Shown in pieces: positions 19,105-27,020 of a DNA stretch of 64,000 bases. The notes beneath the pieces are model-generated. The model was not told where the DNA came from and did no database searches. It saw only the letters and a list, made by a program, of their open reading frames with translations. The translations under genes and the position numbers were made by a program. Positions within the stretch are counted from its first letter, which is position 1, and each line of letters starts with the position of its first letter. This stretch comes from Sphingomonas folli (lineage in GTDB: Bacteria > Pseudomonadota > Alphaproteobacteria > Sphingomonadales > Sphingomonadaceae), in NCBI RefSeq assembly GCF_019429525.1, contig NZ_JAHXZL010000014.1:1-64000 (forward strand), read 5' to 3'.

Positions 19105-19944
19105 ATGATATTGGACGAACAGCAGAGCGAAGCGCGGACCTGGTTCGAGCGGCTGCGCGACCTGATCTGCGCCGAGTTCGAGGCGATCGAGCGCGAGGCG
19201 GGCTCCGACGCGCGCTTCGACTATATCGCCTGGGACCGCGCCGACCCGAGCGGCGCGCCCGGCGGCGGCGGGGTGCGCGGCGTGATGAAGGGGCGCGTCT
19301 TCGAGAAGGTCGGCGTCAACGTCTCGACCGTCGGCGGCACGTTCGAGGGCGACTTCGCGCGGACCATCCACGGTGCGGGCGACGATCCGCGCTTCTTCGC
19401 CACCGGGATCAGCCTGGTCGCGCACATGGCCAACCCGCACGTCCCCGCGGTGCACATGAACACGCGCTTCCTCGCGACGACCAGGCGCTGGTTCGGCGGC
19501 GGCGCCGACCTCAACCCGCCGCTGCCGATCGCCGAGGACACCGACGACTTCCACGCCGCGCTGCGCGACGCCTGCGACCGCCACGACGCCGGCCATTACC
19601 CGCGCTTCAAGGCCTGGGCCGACGACTATTTCTACATCCCGCACCGCGGCGTGCACCGCGGCGTCGGCGGCATCTTCTACGACCATCTGGAGGGGGCGTT
19701 CGCGACCGACCTCGCCTTCACCCAGGATGTCGGCCGCGCCTTCCTCGAGGTCTACCCGCGGATCGTGCGGCGGCGGATGCACCTGCCCTTCACCGACGCG
19801 GACGTCGCGCGGCAGCGCGAGTGGCGCGGGCGCTACGCCGAGTTCAACCTCGTCTACGACCGCGGCACGCTCTTCGGCCTGAAGACCGGCGGCAACGTCG
19901 ACGCGATCCTGATGAGCCTGCCCCCGGTGGCGACATGGGGCTGA
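19105..19944 (+). CDS. hemF: Oxygen-dependent coproporphyrinogen III oxidase
   Basis: Cytoplasmic enzyme (279 residues) that oxidatively decarboxylates coproporphyrinogen III to protoporphyrinogen IX in haem synthesis, using O2. Family segments are GVRGVMKGRVFEKVGVNVS, HMNTRFLATTRRWFGGGADL, HRGVGGIFYDHLEG and the end FNLVYDRGTLFGLKTGGN. The position next to the bc1 operon fits a shared respiratory theme. The next gene starts 10 bases before its stop, so expression is coupled. Confidence 0.96.
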   Translation: MILDEQQSEARTWFERLRDLICAEFEAIEREAGSDARFDYIAWDRADPSGAPGGGGVRGVMKGRVFEKVGVNVSTVGGTFEGDFARTIHGAGDDPRFFATGISLVAHMANPHVPAVHMNTRFLATTRRWFGGGADLNPPLPIAEDTDDFHAALRDACDRHDAGHYPRFKAWADDYFYIPHRGVHRGVGGIFYDHLEGAFATDLAFTQDVGRAFLEVYPRIVRRRMHLPFTDADVARQREWRGRYAEFNLVYDRGTLFGLKTGGNVDAILMSLPPVATWG

Positions 19945-20528
19945 CCCACCTCCCCGCCGATCAGATCGCCGCGGTGGTCACCTCGCTCGAGATGCGACGC
20001 CGCCCGCCGCTGCGCCCGGTGCCCGATTCGCCGCTGCGGCTGGTGCGCTGGGCGCGGCCGGAGCCCGACAAGTATCGTGCGCTGTTCCGCCGCGTCGGCG
20101 CGCGCTGGCTGTGGTTCTCGCGCCTCGTCATGGACGATGCCGCGCTCACCGCGATCGTCCACGACACGCAGGTGCAGGTCTATGCCGCGGTCGACCGCGC
20201 CGGGATCGAGGTGGGCATGGTCGAGCTCGACTTCCGCTCGGCCGGCACCTGCGAGATCGGCTATTTCGCGCTGGTGCCCGAGCTCACCGGCCAGGGCCAC
20301 GGCCGCTGGCTGATGGCGGAGACGCTCGCGCGCGCCTGGGTCGCCGGCGTCAACCGCGTGTGGCTCCACACCTGCACGCTCGACCATCCTTCCGCGCTCA
20401 ACTTCTACCGCGCGCAGGGCTTCACCCCGGTGCGCCGCACGATCGAGACCTTCACCGACCCGCGCGTGACGGGCGCGCTGCCCGCCGACGCCGCGCCTCA
20501 GCTGCCCCTGCTCGCGCCGACGCGGTAG
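19935..20528 (+). CDS. GNAT-family N-acetyltransferase
   Basis: A 197-residue protein with a GNAT fold: ELDFRSAGTCEIGYFALVPELTGQGHGRWLMAETL contains the acetyl-CoA binding motif A (Q-G-x-G/H-G), and LDHPSALNFYRAQGF is motif B. The acceptor is unknown. Its start overlaps the hemF stop by 10 bases (ATG at 19935), so it is translated with hemF. Its 3' end overlaps the convergent membrane-protein gene by 31 bases. Confidence 0.85.
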   Translation: MGLTHLPADQIAAVVTSLEMRRRPPLRPVPDSPLRLVRWARPEPDKYRALFRRVGARWLWFSRLVMDDAALTAIVHDTQVQVYAAVDRAGIEVGMVELDFRSAGTCEIGYFALVPELTGQGHGRWLMAETLARAWVAGVNRVWLHTCTLDHPSALNFYRAQGFTPVRRTIETFTDPRVTGALPADAAPQLPLLAPTR

Positions 20529-21244
20529 ACGACCACGCCGACCAGCAGCACCGCCACCGCATAGGCCACGGGCACCGCGGCGAGCAGCGCGTCGACCAGC
20601 GCGAGCAGCACCGGGTCGCCGCTGCCGGGCGCGCGCAGCGCCTCGTCGGCCTGCAGCAGCGGCGACACCGCCACCCACTGCGCCAGGAACAGGGTGACGA
20701 GCGCGCCGGTGATCGCCCAGTCCTGCCCCTTGGTCAGCCGCCAGCTCAGCCGGAGCGCCGGCCCCGCGCGCAGCGCCGGGTGGCGCGCCAGCGCGGGCAC
20801 CGCCGCGATCAGCCGCGCCTGGACGTAGAGCCCGGGCAGCACCAGCAGCCACATGCCGAGCCCGACCGGCACCGCCACCGCGACGCTGACCAGCACGAAC
20901 GACCACAGCCGCGCCAGCGCCTGGCCGAGCGCCTGCCCCACCGTCAGCCGGTCCGGGTCGAGCAGCAGCAGCGCCACCGCCGCGACGCCATAGGCGGCGA
21001 GCAGGTCGGCGAGCAGGTAGAACAGGGCATTGCTCTGCCCCCAGCTCGCCACCGCGGCGAGCCAGGCGCGCATCATCAGCTCGTCGCGCGGCGCGGGCGG
21101 CAGCGGCGGCAGGGGATCGCACAGCAGCAGCGCGGCGAAGGCGGGCAGGAAGACGAAGACAGCGGCGAGCCGCAGCACCAGCGCGCGATCGCGCCGGAAC
21201 AGCCGCCACGCGACCGAGAGCAGGCCGGCGAAGGTCAGGCTCAT
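20498..21244 (-). CDS. Multi-pass membrane protein of unknown function
   Basis: A 248-residue protein with about six hydrophobic segments, starting MSLTFAGLLSVAWRLFRRDR. The general look resembles the membrane domain of glycerophosphodiester phosphodiesterase-like proteins, but no catalytic motif is seen. Its ATG overlaps the TGA of the upstream gene as ATGA, and the two proteins share a similar build (charged N-terminal stretch, LTKG/LTRGAA segment). They probably act together in the inner membrane. The 3' end overlaps the convergent acetyltransferase gene. Confidence 0.75.
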   Translation of the reverse strand: MSLTFAGLLSVAWRLFRRDRALVLRLAAVFVFLPAFAALLLCDPLPPLPPAPRDELMMRAWLAAVASWGQSNALFYLLADLLAAYGVAAVALLLLDPDRLTVGQALGQALARLWSFVLVSVAVAVPVGLGMWLLVLPGLYVQARLIAAVPALARHPALRAGPALRLSWRLTKGQDWAITGALVTLFLAQWVAVSPLLQADEALRAPGSGDPVLLALVDALLAAVPVAYAVAVLLVGVVVYRVGASRGS

Positions 21245-22050
21245 GCGAGCGGTGCCGCCTCTTCACGCTCGCGCGCCGCGGCATAATATTGCGCGTAGAA
21301 GGCGTTCTGCACCACGGTCGCCCCGGCGCTGACCACCGCGAGCGCCACCGACGTGCCGAGGAACACCGCGCCGTCGCTGTCCAGCAGCAGCCGCAGCACC
21401 ACGCCGATCACCGAGCGCACCGCGACGCTGAGCACCATCACCAGGATCGCGTAGAGGATCAGCACGCCGATCAGCCGCGCCGCCGCGCCGCGGGTCAGCG
21501 CGAAGGCGCGGCGGATCGCGCCGAGCCCGAGCCGCTCGTTGACCACCACCGCGAACAGAGGTGCCAGCCGCGCCCCCAGCCACAGCAGTAGCGCGGCGGC
21601 GACGAGCAGCAGCCCCCCCGCCAGCGCGAGCGGGCCGGGCGCGGCGCCCTGCATCACCACGCCCGCCGCGGTCACGGTCGCGCCCGCGGCGATCAGCGCC
21701 AGCGTGCCCGGCAAGAAGGTCAGCGACAGCGCGATCACCAGTACCAGCGCGACGCCGATCGCCGCCGGCAGCCGCTCGGCGGCGCGGCGGTAGGCGGCCG
21801 CCCGGTCGACGCGCGGGTCGCTCGCGACCGCGGTGATCGCGAGCATGCCGAACAGCATCAGCGCCGCCGAGACGAGCCCCACCAGCGACCGCGCCGCCGG
21901 CGCCGCCGCGGCGTCGCCGACCGCGATCGTCACCGCCGCGCCCAGCACCGAGGGCAGGAACAGCGTGACGAAGGCGATCCCGGCCAGGATCGCGGCGCGC
22001 CCGCGCAGCACGTCGACCGTGCGCTCCCACACCGTGGCCATCCTGATCAT
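21241..22050 (-). CDS. Multi-pass membrane protein of unknown function, paired with the next gene
   Basis: A 269-residue integral membrane protein with six or more hydrophobic stretches. The segment RLGLGAIRRAFALTRGAAARLIGVLI resembles the loop before the last helices in GPDPase_memb-like proteins. The ATG at 22050 has AAGGGGA upstream; a second in-frame ATG lies at 22041. It is coupled to the downstream membrane gene by a 4-base overlap and is divergent from lipB. Function cannot be assigned. Confidence 0.75.
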   Translation of the reverse strand: MIRMATVWERTVDVLRGRAAILAGIAFVTLFLPSVLGAAVTIAVGDAAAAPAARSLVGLVSAALMLFGMLAITAVASDPRVDRAAAYRRAAERLPAAIGVALVLVIALSLTFLPGTLALIAAGATVTAAGVVMQGAAPGPLALAGGLLLVAAALLLWLGARLAPLFAVVVNERLGLGAIRRAFALTRGAAARLIGVLILYAILVMVLSVAVRSVIGVVLRLLLDSDGAVFLGTSVALAVVSAGATVVQNAFYAQYYAAAREREEAAPLA

Positions 22051-22129
22051 CGCGTCGTCCCCTTCCCGCGCCGGCCTAGCGCTCCGTCGACAGCTTGCCA
22101 ACCGCGCCGACGGAGCACATCTGACGCGC

Positions 22130-22807
22130 ATGCAGCAGCGCGCGACGATGATCGACGGGGTGGAGTGGCGCGTGTCGTCCGGGCTGACCGACTATGCCGC
22201 GGCGCTCGCCTCGATGGAGGCGCGCGCCGCCGCGATCGCCGCGGGCGAGGCGCGCGAGCTGATATGGCTGCTCGAACACCCCCCGATCTACACCGCGGGC
22301 ACCAGCGCCGACCCGCGCGAGCTGGTCGACCCGCGCTTCCCCGTGGTGCCCGCGGGTCGGGGTGGCCGCTACACCTATCACGGCCCCGGCCAGCGCGTCG
22401 GCTATCTCATGCTCGATCTCAACCGGCGCGGCCGCGACGTGCGCTGCTTCGTCCACGCGCTCGAGGGCTGGCTGATCGCGGCGCTGGGCGAGCTGGGCAT
22501 CGCCGCCTTCCGCGCGCCCGGGCGGATCGGCATCTGGACGCGAGACCGCGCCGGCGCCGAGGCCAAGATCGGCGCGATCGGCATTCGCGTTCGGCGCTGG
22601 GTGACGCTGCACGGCTTCTCGGTCAATCTCGCCCCCGACCTCGCGCATTTCGGCGGCATCGTGCCGTGCGGTCTCGCCGACTATCCGGTCACCAGCGCCG
22701 CCGCGCTCGGCTCGCCGCACGAAATTGCAACTTTCGACGCGGCGCTGGCGTTAACCGCCGACGCCTTTCTGCAAAGCCTGACTTGCGTCGGTGAAAACGA
22801 GGCTTGA
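22130..22807 (+). CDS. lipB: Octanoyltransferase LipB
   Basis: Transfers octanoyl from octanoyl-ACP to lipoyl domains, the first step of protein lipoylation. The 225-residue frame shows GRGGRYTYHGPGQRVGY, the catalytic Lys in AEAKIGAIGIRV, and the acyl-accepting Cys in IVPCGLADYPVTS. Two starts are possible, ATG 22130 and ATG 22148 (219 residues); neither has a strong ribosome site. The gene is single and divergent from the membrane pair. Confidence 0.94.
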   Translation: MQQRATMIDGVEWRVSSGLTDYAAALASMEARAAAIAAGEARELIWLLEHPPIYTAGTSADPRELVDPRFPVVPAGRGGRYTYHGPGQRVGYLMLDLNRRGRDVRCFVHALEGWLIAALGELGIAAFRAPGRIGIWTRDRAGAEAKIGAIGIRVRRWVTLHGFSVNLAPDLAHFGGIVPCGLADYPVTSAAALGSPHEIATFDAALALTADAFLQSLTCVGENEA

Positions 22808-22897
22808 GAGGGCGGTCATCTGCGATTAATGTCTACGCCGGTTTGGGATAAAAAACGGCCGGGTGGTCGCCTAATCCATAGTCTAGGGAGCAAATTC

Positions 22898-23155
22898 ATG
22901 CGTGCAGTCATCACCAAGATCCTCGGCGGTTCGGCGCTCGCGGCAGCCGCTCTCGCCGTCTCGGCGTGCGGTTCGAAGACCGAGACCAGCGAGAACACCA
23001 TGATCACCGACATGAACGCCACCGAGGGCATGGATACCATGACCGACAACATGACCGCCGTCGACGGCGCCATGAACGGCGGCATGATGGCGAACGACAC
23101 GATGGGCAACGACATGATGATGTCGAACATGTCGAACATGTCGAACGCGATGTAA
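22898..23155 (+). CDS. Met/Asn/Asp-rich small lipoprotein (85 aa)
   Basis: An 85-residue protein with a lipoprotein leader and lipobox VSAC (Cys24). The 61-residue mature part contains 15 methionines and many Asn, Asp and Thr, ending in repeated SNM units. There is no Cys or His after the lipobox Cys. Such Met-rich tails can bind Cu(I) or Ag(I), but this is inference from composition. AGGGAG lies seven or so bases before the ATG, and a strong terminator follows 30 bases after the stop, so it is a single-gene unit and probably well expressed. Confidence 0.8.
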   Translation: MRAVITKILGGSALAAAALAVSACGSKTETSENTMITDMNATEGMDTMTDNMTAVDGAMNGGMMANDTMGNDMMMSNMSNMSNAM

Positions 23156-23184
23156 TCTGCCGCGATCCGGCGATTGTATTGAGG

Positions 23185-23217
23185 AGGCCGCCCGGGAGAC
23201 CGGGCGGCCTCTTCTTT
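23185..23217 (+). terminator. Rho-independent terminator
   Basis: A perfect 11-bp GC-rich stem (AGGCCGCCCGG/CCGGGCGGCCT, 23185-23195 with 23200-23210) has the 4-base loop GAGA and is followed by CTTCTTTT. It ends the Met-rich lipoprotein transcript. Confidence 0.92.
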
Positions 23218-23383
23218 TGCCCTCCGCGCGCGCGTATCGTTACGCGCCGTCAACAAGCAATGTCGTGGCGGCCGCGCCACGCGCCGAAATGAATCATTGG
23301 CGCGACAGAATGTTCTTGGGCCGTTTACCCAATCTGACGTAAAAGGGCGGCGCGGCCGTAGCCGCGACGAGGAGTGTTGGGGA

Positions 23384-24067
23384 ATGCTGAAGGTGGGGAT
23401 CGTCGGCGCCTGGGTGGCGCTGGCGGCTGGGGTGCTGGCGACGACGCCGGCTTCGGCGCAGTTCTTCTTCAAGTCGAAGGATCTGCGCGGCGAACCGATC
23501 ATCGGGAACGAGGACGGCATGGGGCATCCGCTGCCCGGGGCCACCCCCGCCGAGCTGCGCGCCGGGGTGGTGTGGAACATGCGCGCCGCGCTCAACGTCG
23601 CCGCCCTGCAATGCCAGTTCGAGCCGACGTTGCTGACCGTGCAGACCTATAACGCGATCCTCGCCGACCATCGCGTCGAGCTGCAGGATTCGTTCGACGC
23701 GCTCGGCAAGTATTTCTCCCGCGTCGCCAAGACCAAGAAGGACGGCCAGACCGCGCTCGACCAGTTCGGCACACGCACTTATGCCGGCTTCGCCACGGTC
23801 GCGGCGCAATATAATTTCTGCGCCACGGCGGCGAGCATCGGCCGCGACGCGCTCTACGCCCCGCGCGGCGGCTTCGGCGACGTCGCTATGGCCCGCATGC
23901 GCGAGCTGCGCAACAGTCTGAAGCCCTATGGCGAGCAGCAATTCCCCTCGCTCCAGGTGCTGCCCGCGACGCTGCCGCGCTTCGACGAGGCGTGCTGGAA
24001 GAAGGGCCTGTTCGTCGAGCAGAAGTGCGGCGCGCCTCTGACCCCGGTGGTCTACGCCGCGAGGTGA
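23384..24067 (+). CDS. Exported hypothetical protein (227 aa)
   Basis: A signal peptide (MLKVGIVGAWVALAAGVLATTPASAQ) is followed by about 200 residues with four Cys (AALQCQFEP, QYNFCATAA, FDEACWKKG, VEQKCGAPL) that could form two disulfides in the periplasm. No catalytic motif is seen and I do not recognise a named family. The start has GGAG and GGGG upstream. It stands alone after the terminator of the Met-rich lipoprotein gene. The 236 bases that follow, to queE, hold only GC-rich inverted repeats. Confidence 0.75.
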   Translation: MLKVGIVGAWVALAAGVLATTPASAQFFFKSKDLRGEPIIGNEDGMGHPLPGATPAELRAGVVWNMRAALNVAALQCQFEPTLLTVQTYNAILADHRVELQDSFDALGKYFSRVAKTKKDGQTALDQFGTRTYAGFATVAAQYNFCATAASIGRDALYAPRGGFGDVAMARMRELRNSLKPYGEQQFPSLQVLPATLPRFDEACWKKGLFVEQKCGAPLTPVVYAAR

Positions 24068-24303
24068 CGCACGAGGGCGCCGGCCGGGCGCCCTCCTACG
24101 GGCGTAGGACCTGGCGCGTCACGACGTCCAGCTGTTCCTGGGCGCCGGAGGGCGTGTGAGGTTCGGCGCCCCCCCGGTGGGCCGAGAGGGTGGTCGGGCG
24201 ACCATGGTCTCGTTCGCGCGCCGCCCGCAGCGTCCCTCGTCTGATCCTCTGACGGAACGCGGGACGCCGGCGCTCGCCGGCGTGGCGCGCGTTCGGACCC
24301 GAT

Positions 24304-24936
24304 CTAGCGCAACCCCAGCAGCTTGTGGGTCTGCAGCGACAATCGCCAGCGCGGCCGCTCCATCACCAACGCCATCGCCGCGGCGACGTTCGCCTCGCCC
24401 GCCGCGTCGTCGAGCGGCTGGAGCAGGAAGTGGCGGAAGTCCCACGCCTCCACCGCCGTCAGGTCGGTGCCCGGCTGTGGCCAGACCAGCTTGAGCTCGT
24501 CGCCCGAGCGCTGCACCGTCTCGCTGCCGGCCTTGGGGCTGATGCACACCCAGTCGATCCCGGGATGGACCGCGAGCGTGCCGTTGCTCTCGATCGCGAT
24601 CTCGAACCCCGCCGCATGGAAGGCGTCCACGACCGCGTCGTCGACCTGGAGCATCGGTTCGCCCCCGGTCAGCACGACGAACCGCCGCGCGCGCCCCGGC
24701 CCCCAGAAACCCTCCGCCGCGCGGACCAGCGCCGCCGCGTCGTCGAAGCGGCCGCCGCCCGCGCCGTCGACCCCGACGAAATCGGTGTCGCAGAAGCGGC
24801 AGACCGCGGTGGCCCGGTCCCGCTCGCGCCCGCTCCACAGGTTGCAGCCGGCGAAGCGCACGAACACCGCGCGTCGCCCCGCCTGCACGCCCTCGCCCTG
24901 GAGCGTCAGGAACATCTCCTTGACCGCGTAGCTCAT
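24304..24936 (-). CDS. queE: 7-carboxy-7-deazaguanine synthase
   Basis: Radical SAM enzyme (210 residues) that converts 6-carboxy-tetrahydropterin to 7-carboxy-7-deazaguanine in queuosine synthesis. The 4Fe-4S motif is the expanded type of this subgroup: CNLWSGRERDRATAVCRFC, with 14 residues between the first two Cys. VLTGGEPMLQ is the SAM-binding GGE motif. It lies one base downstream of queC on the same strand, so the two make one operon for preQ0. Confidence 0.95.
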   Translation of the reverse strand: MSYAVKEMFLTLQGEGVQAGRRAVFVRFAGCNLWSGRERDRATAVCRFCDTDFVGVDGAGGGRFDDAAALVRAAEGFWGPGRARRFVVLTGGEPMLQVDDAVVDAFHAAGFEIAIESNGTLAVHPGIDWVCISPKAGSETVQRSGDELKLVWPQPGTDLTAVEAWDFRHFLLQPLDDAAGEANVAAAMALVMERPRWRLSLQTHKLLGLR

Positions 24937-24937
24937 C

Positions 24938-25636
24938 TCAATGGACCGGCGGGGTCACCGCGTAAGCGGTCGGATCGGGCACGTCGGCCTCGACGAAGCC
25001 CTTGTGGCGCAGCCGGCAGCTGTCGCAGCGCCCACAGTGCAGCCCGCCCGGCGCGGGATCGTAGCACGACCAGCTCATCCCCATGTCGAGCCCGAGCCGC
25101 GCGCCCTCGCGCACGATATCGGCCTTGGTCATCTGCTGGAGCGGCGCCTGGAAGCGGAACGGCTCACCCTCGACCCCCGCCTTGGTGGCGAGCTCGGCGA
25201 GCCGCTCATAGGCGGCGATGAACTCGGGGCGGCAGTCGGGATAGCCCGAATAGTCGAGCGCGTTGACGCCCAGATAGATGTCGCGCGCGCCCGCCGCCTC
25301 CGCCCAGCCGAGCGCGAGGCTGAGGAAGATCGTGTTGCGCGCGGGCACGTAGGTGACGGGGATGGTGCCGTCGACCCCGTCCTTGGGCACGTCGATGGCA
25401 TTGTCGGTCAGCGCCGAGCCGCCGAACGCCGAGAGATCGATCGGCAGGACGACATGGCGCGTCGCGCCGAGCGCGGACGCGATGCGACGCGCGGCGGCGA
25501 GCTCGACCTGGTGGCGCTGGTTATAGTCGATCGAGAGCGCGAGCAGCGGATGGCCCGCCTCACGCGCGAGCGCGGCGGACACCAGCGAGTCGAGCCCGCC
25601 CGAGACGAGCGCGACGGCGGGGGTCAGTTCGGTCAT
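24938..25636 (-). CDS. queC: 7-cyano-7-deazaguanine synthase
   Basis: ATP-dependent enzyme (232 residues) that turns the QueE product into preQ0. The PP-loop is VALVSGGLDS near the N-terminus, and the zinc site is formed by the C-terminal cysteines in CYDPAPGGLHCGRCDSCRLR. ATG 25636 gives the standard N-terminus. queE follows after one base. queD and queF are not in the window. Confidence 0.95.
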   Translation of the reverse strand: MTELTPAVALVSGGLDSLVSAALAREAGHPLLALSIDYNQRHQVELAAARRIASALGATRHVVLPIDLSAFGGSALTDNAIDVPKDGVDGTIPVTYVPARNTIFLSLALGWAEAAGARDIYLGVNALDYSGYPDCRPEFIAAYERLAELATKAGVEGEPFRFQAPLQQMTKADIVREGARLGLDMGMSWSCYDPAPGGLHCGRCDSCRLRHKGFVEADVPDPTAYAVTPPVH

Positions 25637-25675
25637 GATGCGGCGCCAGCTAGGCCCTCGCGCGCCCGAGCGCAA

Positions 25676-25701
25676 GAAAAAGGGCCGCCCGAGGGCGGCC
25701 C
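25676..25701 (-). terminator. Rho-independent terminator read leftward, upstream of queC
   Basis: A 9-bp perfect inverted repeat (GGGCCGCCC/GGGCGGCCC, 25682-25701, 2-base spacer) is followed on the reverse strand by TTTTTC. It cannot end queC, which starts at 25636 and runs the same way, and hslO ends 219 bases upstream. It must stop either hslO or an RNA made in between. Confidence 0.85.
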
Positions 25702-25775
25702 ATGAGGAGCTTGAAGATCAAGCTAGGGAGAGAGCGCACCGCATGAACGGCACGAGGATGCTTATGGGGGAAGAA
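25676..25775 (-). ncRNA. Candidate small RNA upstream of queC
   Basis: The stretch between a CtrA-like box (25778-25793) and a strong leftward terminator has no convincing coding frame. It contains a second hairpin, AGCTTGA/TCAAGCT with a 3-base loop (25708-25724), right before the terminator stem, and a CU-rich single-stranded segment CTCTCTCCCTAG that could pair with ribosome binding sites. Hairpin, short spacer, terminator hairpin and T run are the layout of bacterial small RNAs. The 5' end is a guess, and the structure could instead be the hslO 3' end. Confidence 0.35.
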
Positions 25776-25777
25776 GG

Positions 25778-25793
25778 TTAAGATTGGGCTAAC
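25778..25793 (-). promoter_or_regulatory. CtrA-like box
   Basis: Read on the reverse strand this is GTTAG-N7-TTAA; read forward it is TTAA-N7-CTAAC, one base from the CtrA consensus TTAA-N7-TTAAC. CtrA is the cell-cycle regulator of Alphaproteobacteria. It lies just upstream of the candidate small RNA. A single one-off match in an AT-poor genome is suggestive only. Confidence 0.3.
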
Positions 25794-25919
25794 GATGGTG
25801 ACGATCGCCAACGTCGCCCCAGCCCTCCGGCCCCAGCGGCGATCGCGCCTGTCGAGATCGACGGCCACTCGGAGTTAACGGCCGCGGAGGTCAGGGGCGC
25901 CGCAGGTCGCGGTCGCCCG

Positions 25920-26831
25920 TCACGCCACCAGCTCGTCGGCGCGTACCGGGAAGCTGGTCGAGCAGAAGGCGCAGTCGACCGCGATCACGCCGTTCTCGTC
26001 CGCCATCGCCAGCCGCTCCTCCAGCGGGAAGCGCGCCAGCACCGAGCGGATATAGTCGACGTCGCAGCGGCAGCCTTTGACCAGCGCCTGGCCCTCCAGC
26101 ACGCGCACCTCGGCCTCCTCGTTGAACAGCCGCCAGACCAGGGTCTCCAGCGGCACGTCGGCGTCGGCGAGTTCGTCGCTGCCCATGGTCCGTCCGAGCG
26201 CCTCCACATGCTCCCACTCGGGGTGATCGAGCTTGGTGTGGAGCCGTTCGCGCCCCTCCTCCCCCTCGGGCAGGTGCTGGAGCAGCAGTCCGCCCGCGAC
26301 GCAGCGCCCGTCCACGCCCTTGCGCAGACCCACGCGCACCAGGGTCGGGATCTGCTCGGACTGGTAGAAATAGCTCTGCGCCGCCGCGCTCAGCGTGTCC
26401 CCGTCGAGCGGGACGATCCCCTGATAGCGCTCGCCGGTGGTGGCGAGATCGAAGGTGATCGCGAGATAGCCCTTGCCGAACAGCGCGAAGAGCGTCGGCG
26501 CCGCCGGCGCGTCGGCGAGCCGCTCGGCGTCATACTGGACGTACCCGCGCACCTCGCCGGCGCGATAGTCGCACACCAGCAGCGTGACGACGCCCGCCTC
26601 GGTCTGCGTCTGCATCGTCAGCTGGCCCTGCGGATCCTTGAGCGTGCTGCCGATCAGCGCGGTGAGTGTCAGCGCCTCGGCCAGCAACCTCTCGATCGCG
26701 GGCGGATAAGCGTGCGCGGCGAGGATCGTGTCGAGCGTCGGCCCGAGCCGCACCACGCGCCCGCGCGCGTGCTGCGCCGGGATGGTGAAGCCGAGCGCGC
26801 GGTCGAGGTCGGGGGCGTTGGGATCGGTCAA
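25920..26831 (-). CDS. hslO: Redox-regulated chaperone Hsp33
   Basis: A 303-residue cytoplasmic holdase switched on by oxidative stress. The C-terminal zinc switch is present as CRC (in VKGCRCDVDYIRSVL) and CAFC, so it should be redox-active. The N-terminal domain shows LLQTETEAGVV-like and RGYVQYDAERL segments typical of the family. A TTG start at 26831 is chosen because GAGAGG lies five bases before it and the length fits; frame upstream is unlike Hsp33. It lies 190 bases downstream of argF on the same strand. Confidence 0.92.
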   Translation of the reverse strand: MTDPNAPDLDRALGFTIPAQHARGRVVRLGPTLDTILAAHAYPPAIERLLAEALTLTALIGSTLKDPQGQLTMQTQTEAGVVTLLVCDYRAGEVRGYVQYDAERLADAPAAPTLFALFGKGYLAITFDLATTGERYQGIVPLDGDTLSAAAQSYFYQSEQIPTLVRVGLRKGVDGRCVAGGLLLQHLPEGEEGRERLHTKLDHPEWEHVEALGRTMGSDELADADVPLETLVWRLFNEEAEVRVLEGQALVKGCRCDVDYIRSVLARFPLEERLAMADENGVIAVDCAFCSTSFPVRADELVA

Positions 26832-27020
26832 GGCTGCCTCTCGCTGGCGGACGGTGAGACCGCCCCCCTCGTCACTCCGGGCCTGGCGCGAGGTCCAGCG
26901 CTCCGCTGGCGCCGCGGCCGGTCGGGGGTGCGGCACGATGGATCCCGGCTCGGGCCCGGCCTGACGGAAGGGGAAAGGCGGTCGGTTGATCCAACTATCT
27001 GGGAAGCCGCGCCGTGCCGA

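Noticed and set aside
24072..24093. Terminator after the exported protein at 23384-24067
   Set aside because: GC-rich inverted repeat AGGGCGCC/GGCGCCCT is present but has no T run and could be a chance palindrome in GC-rich DNA.
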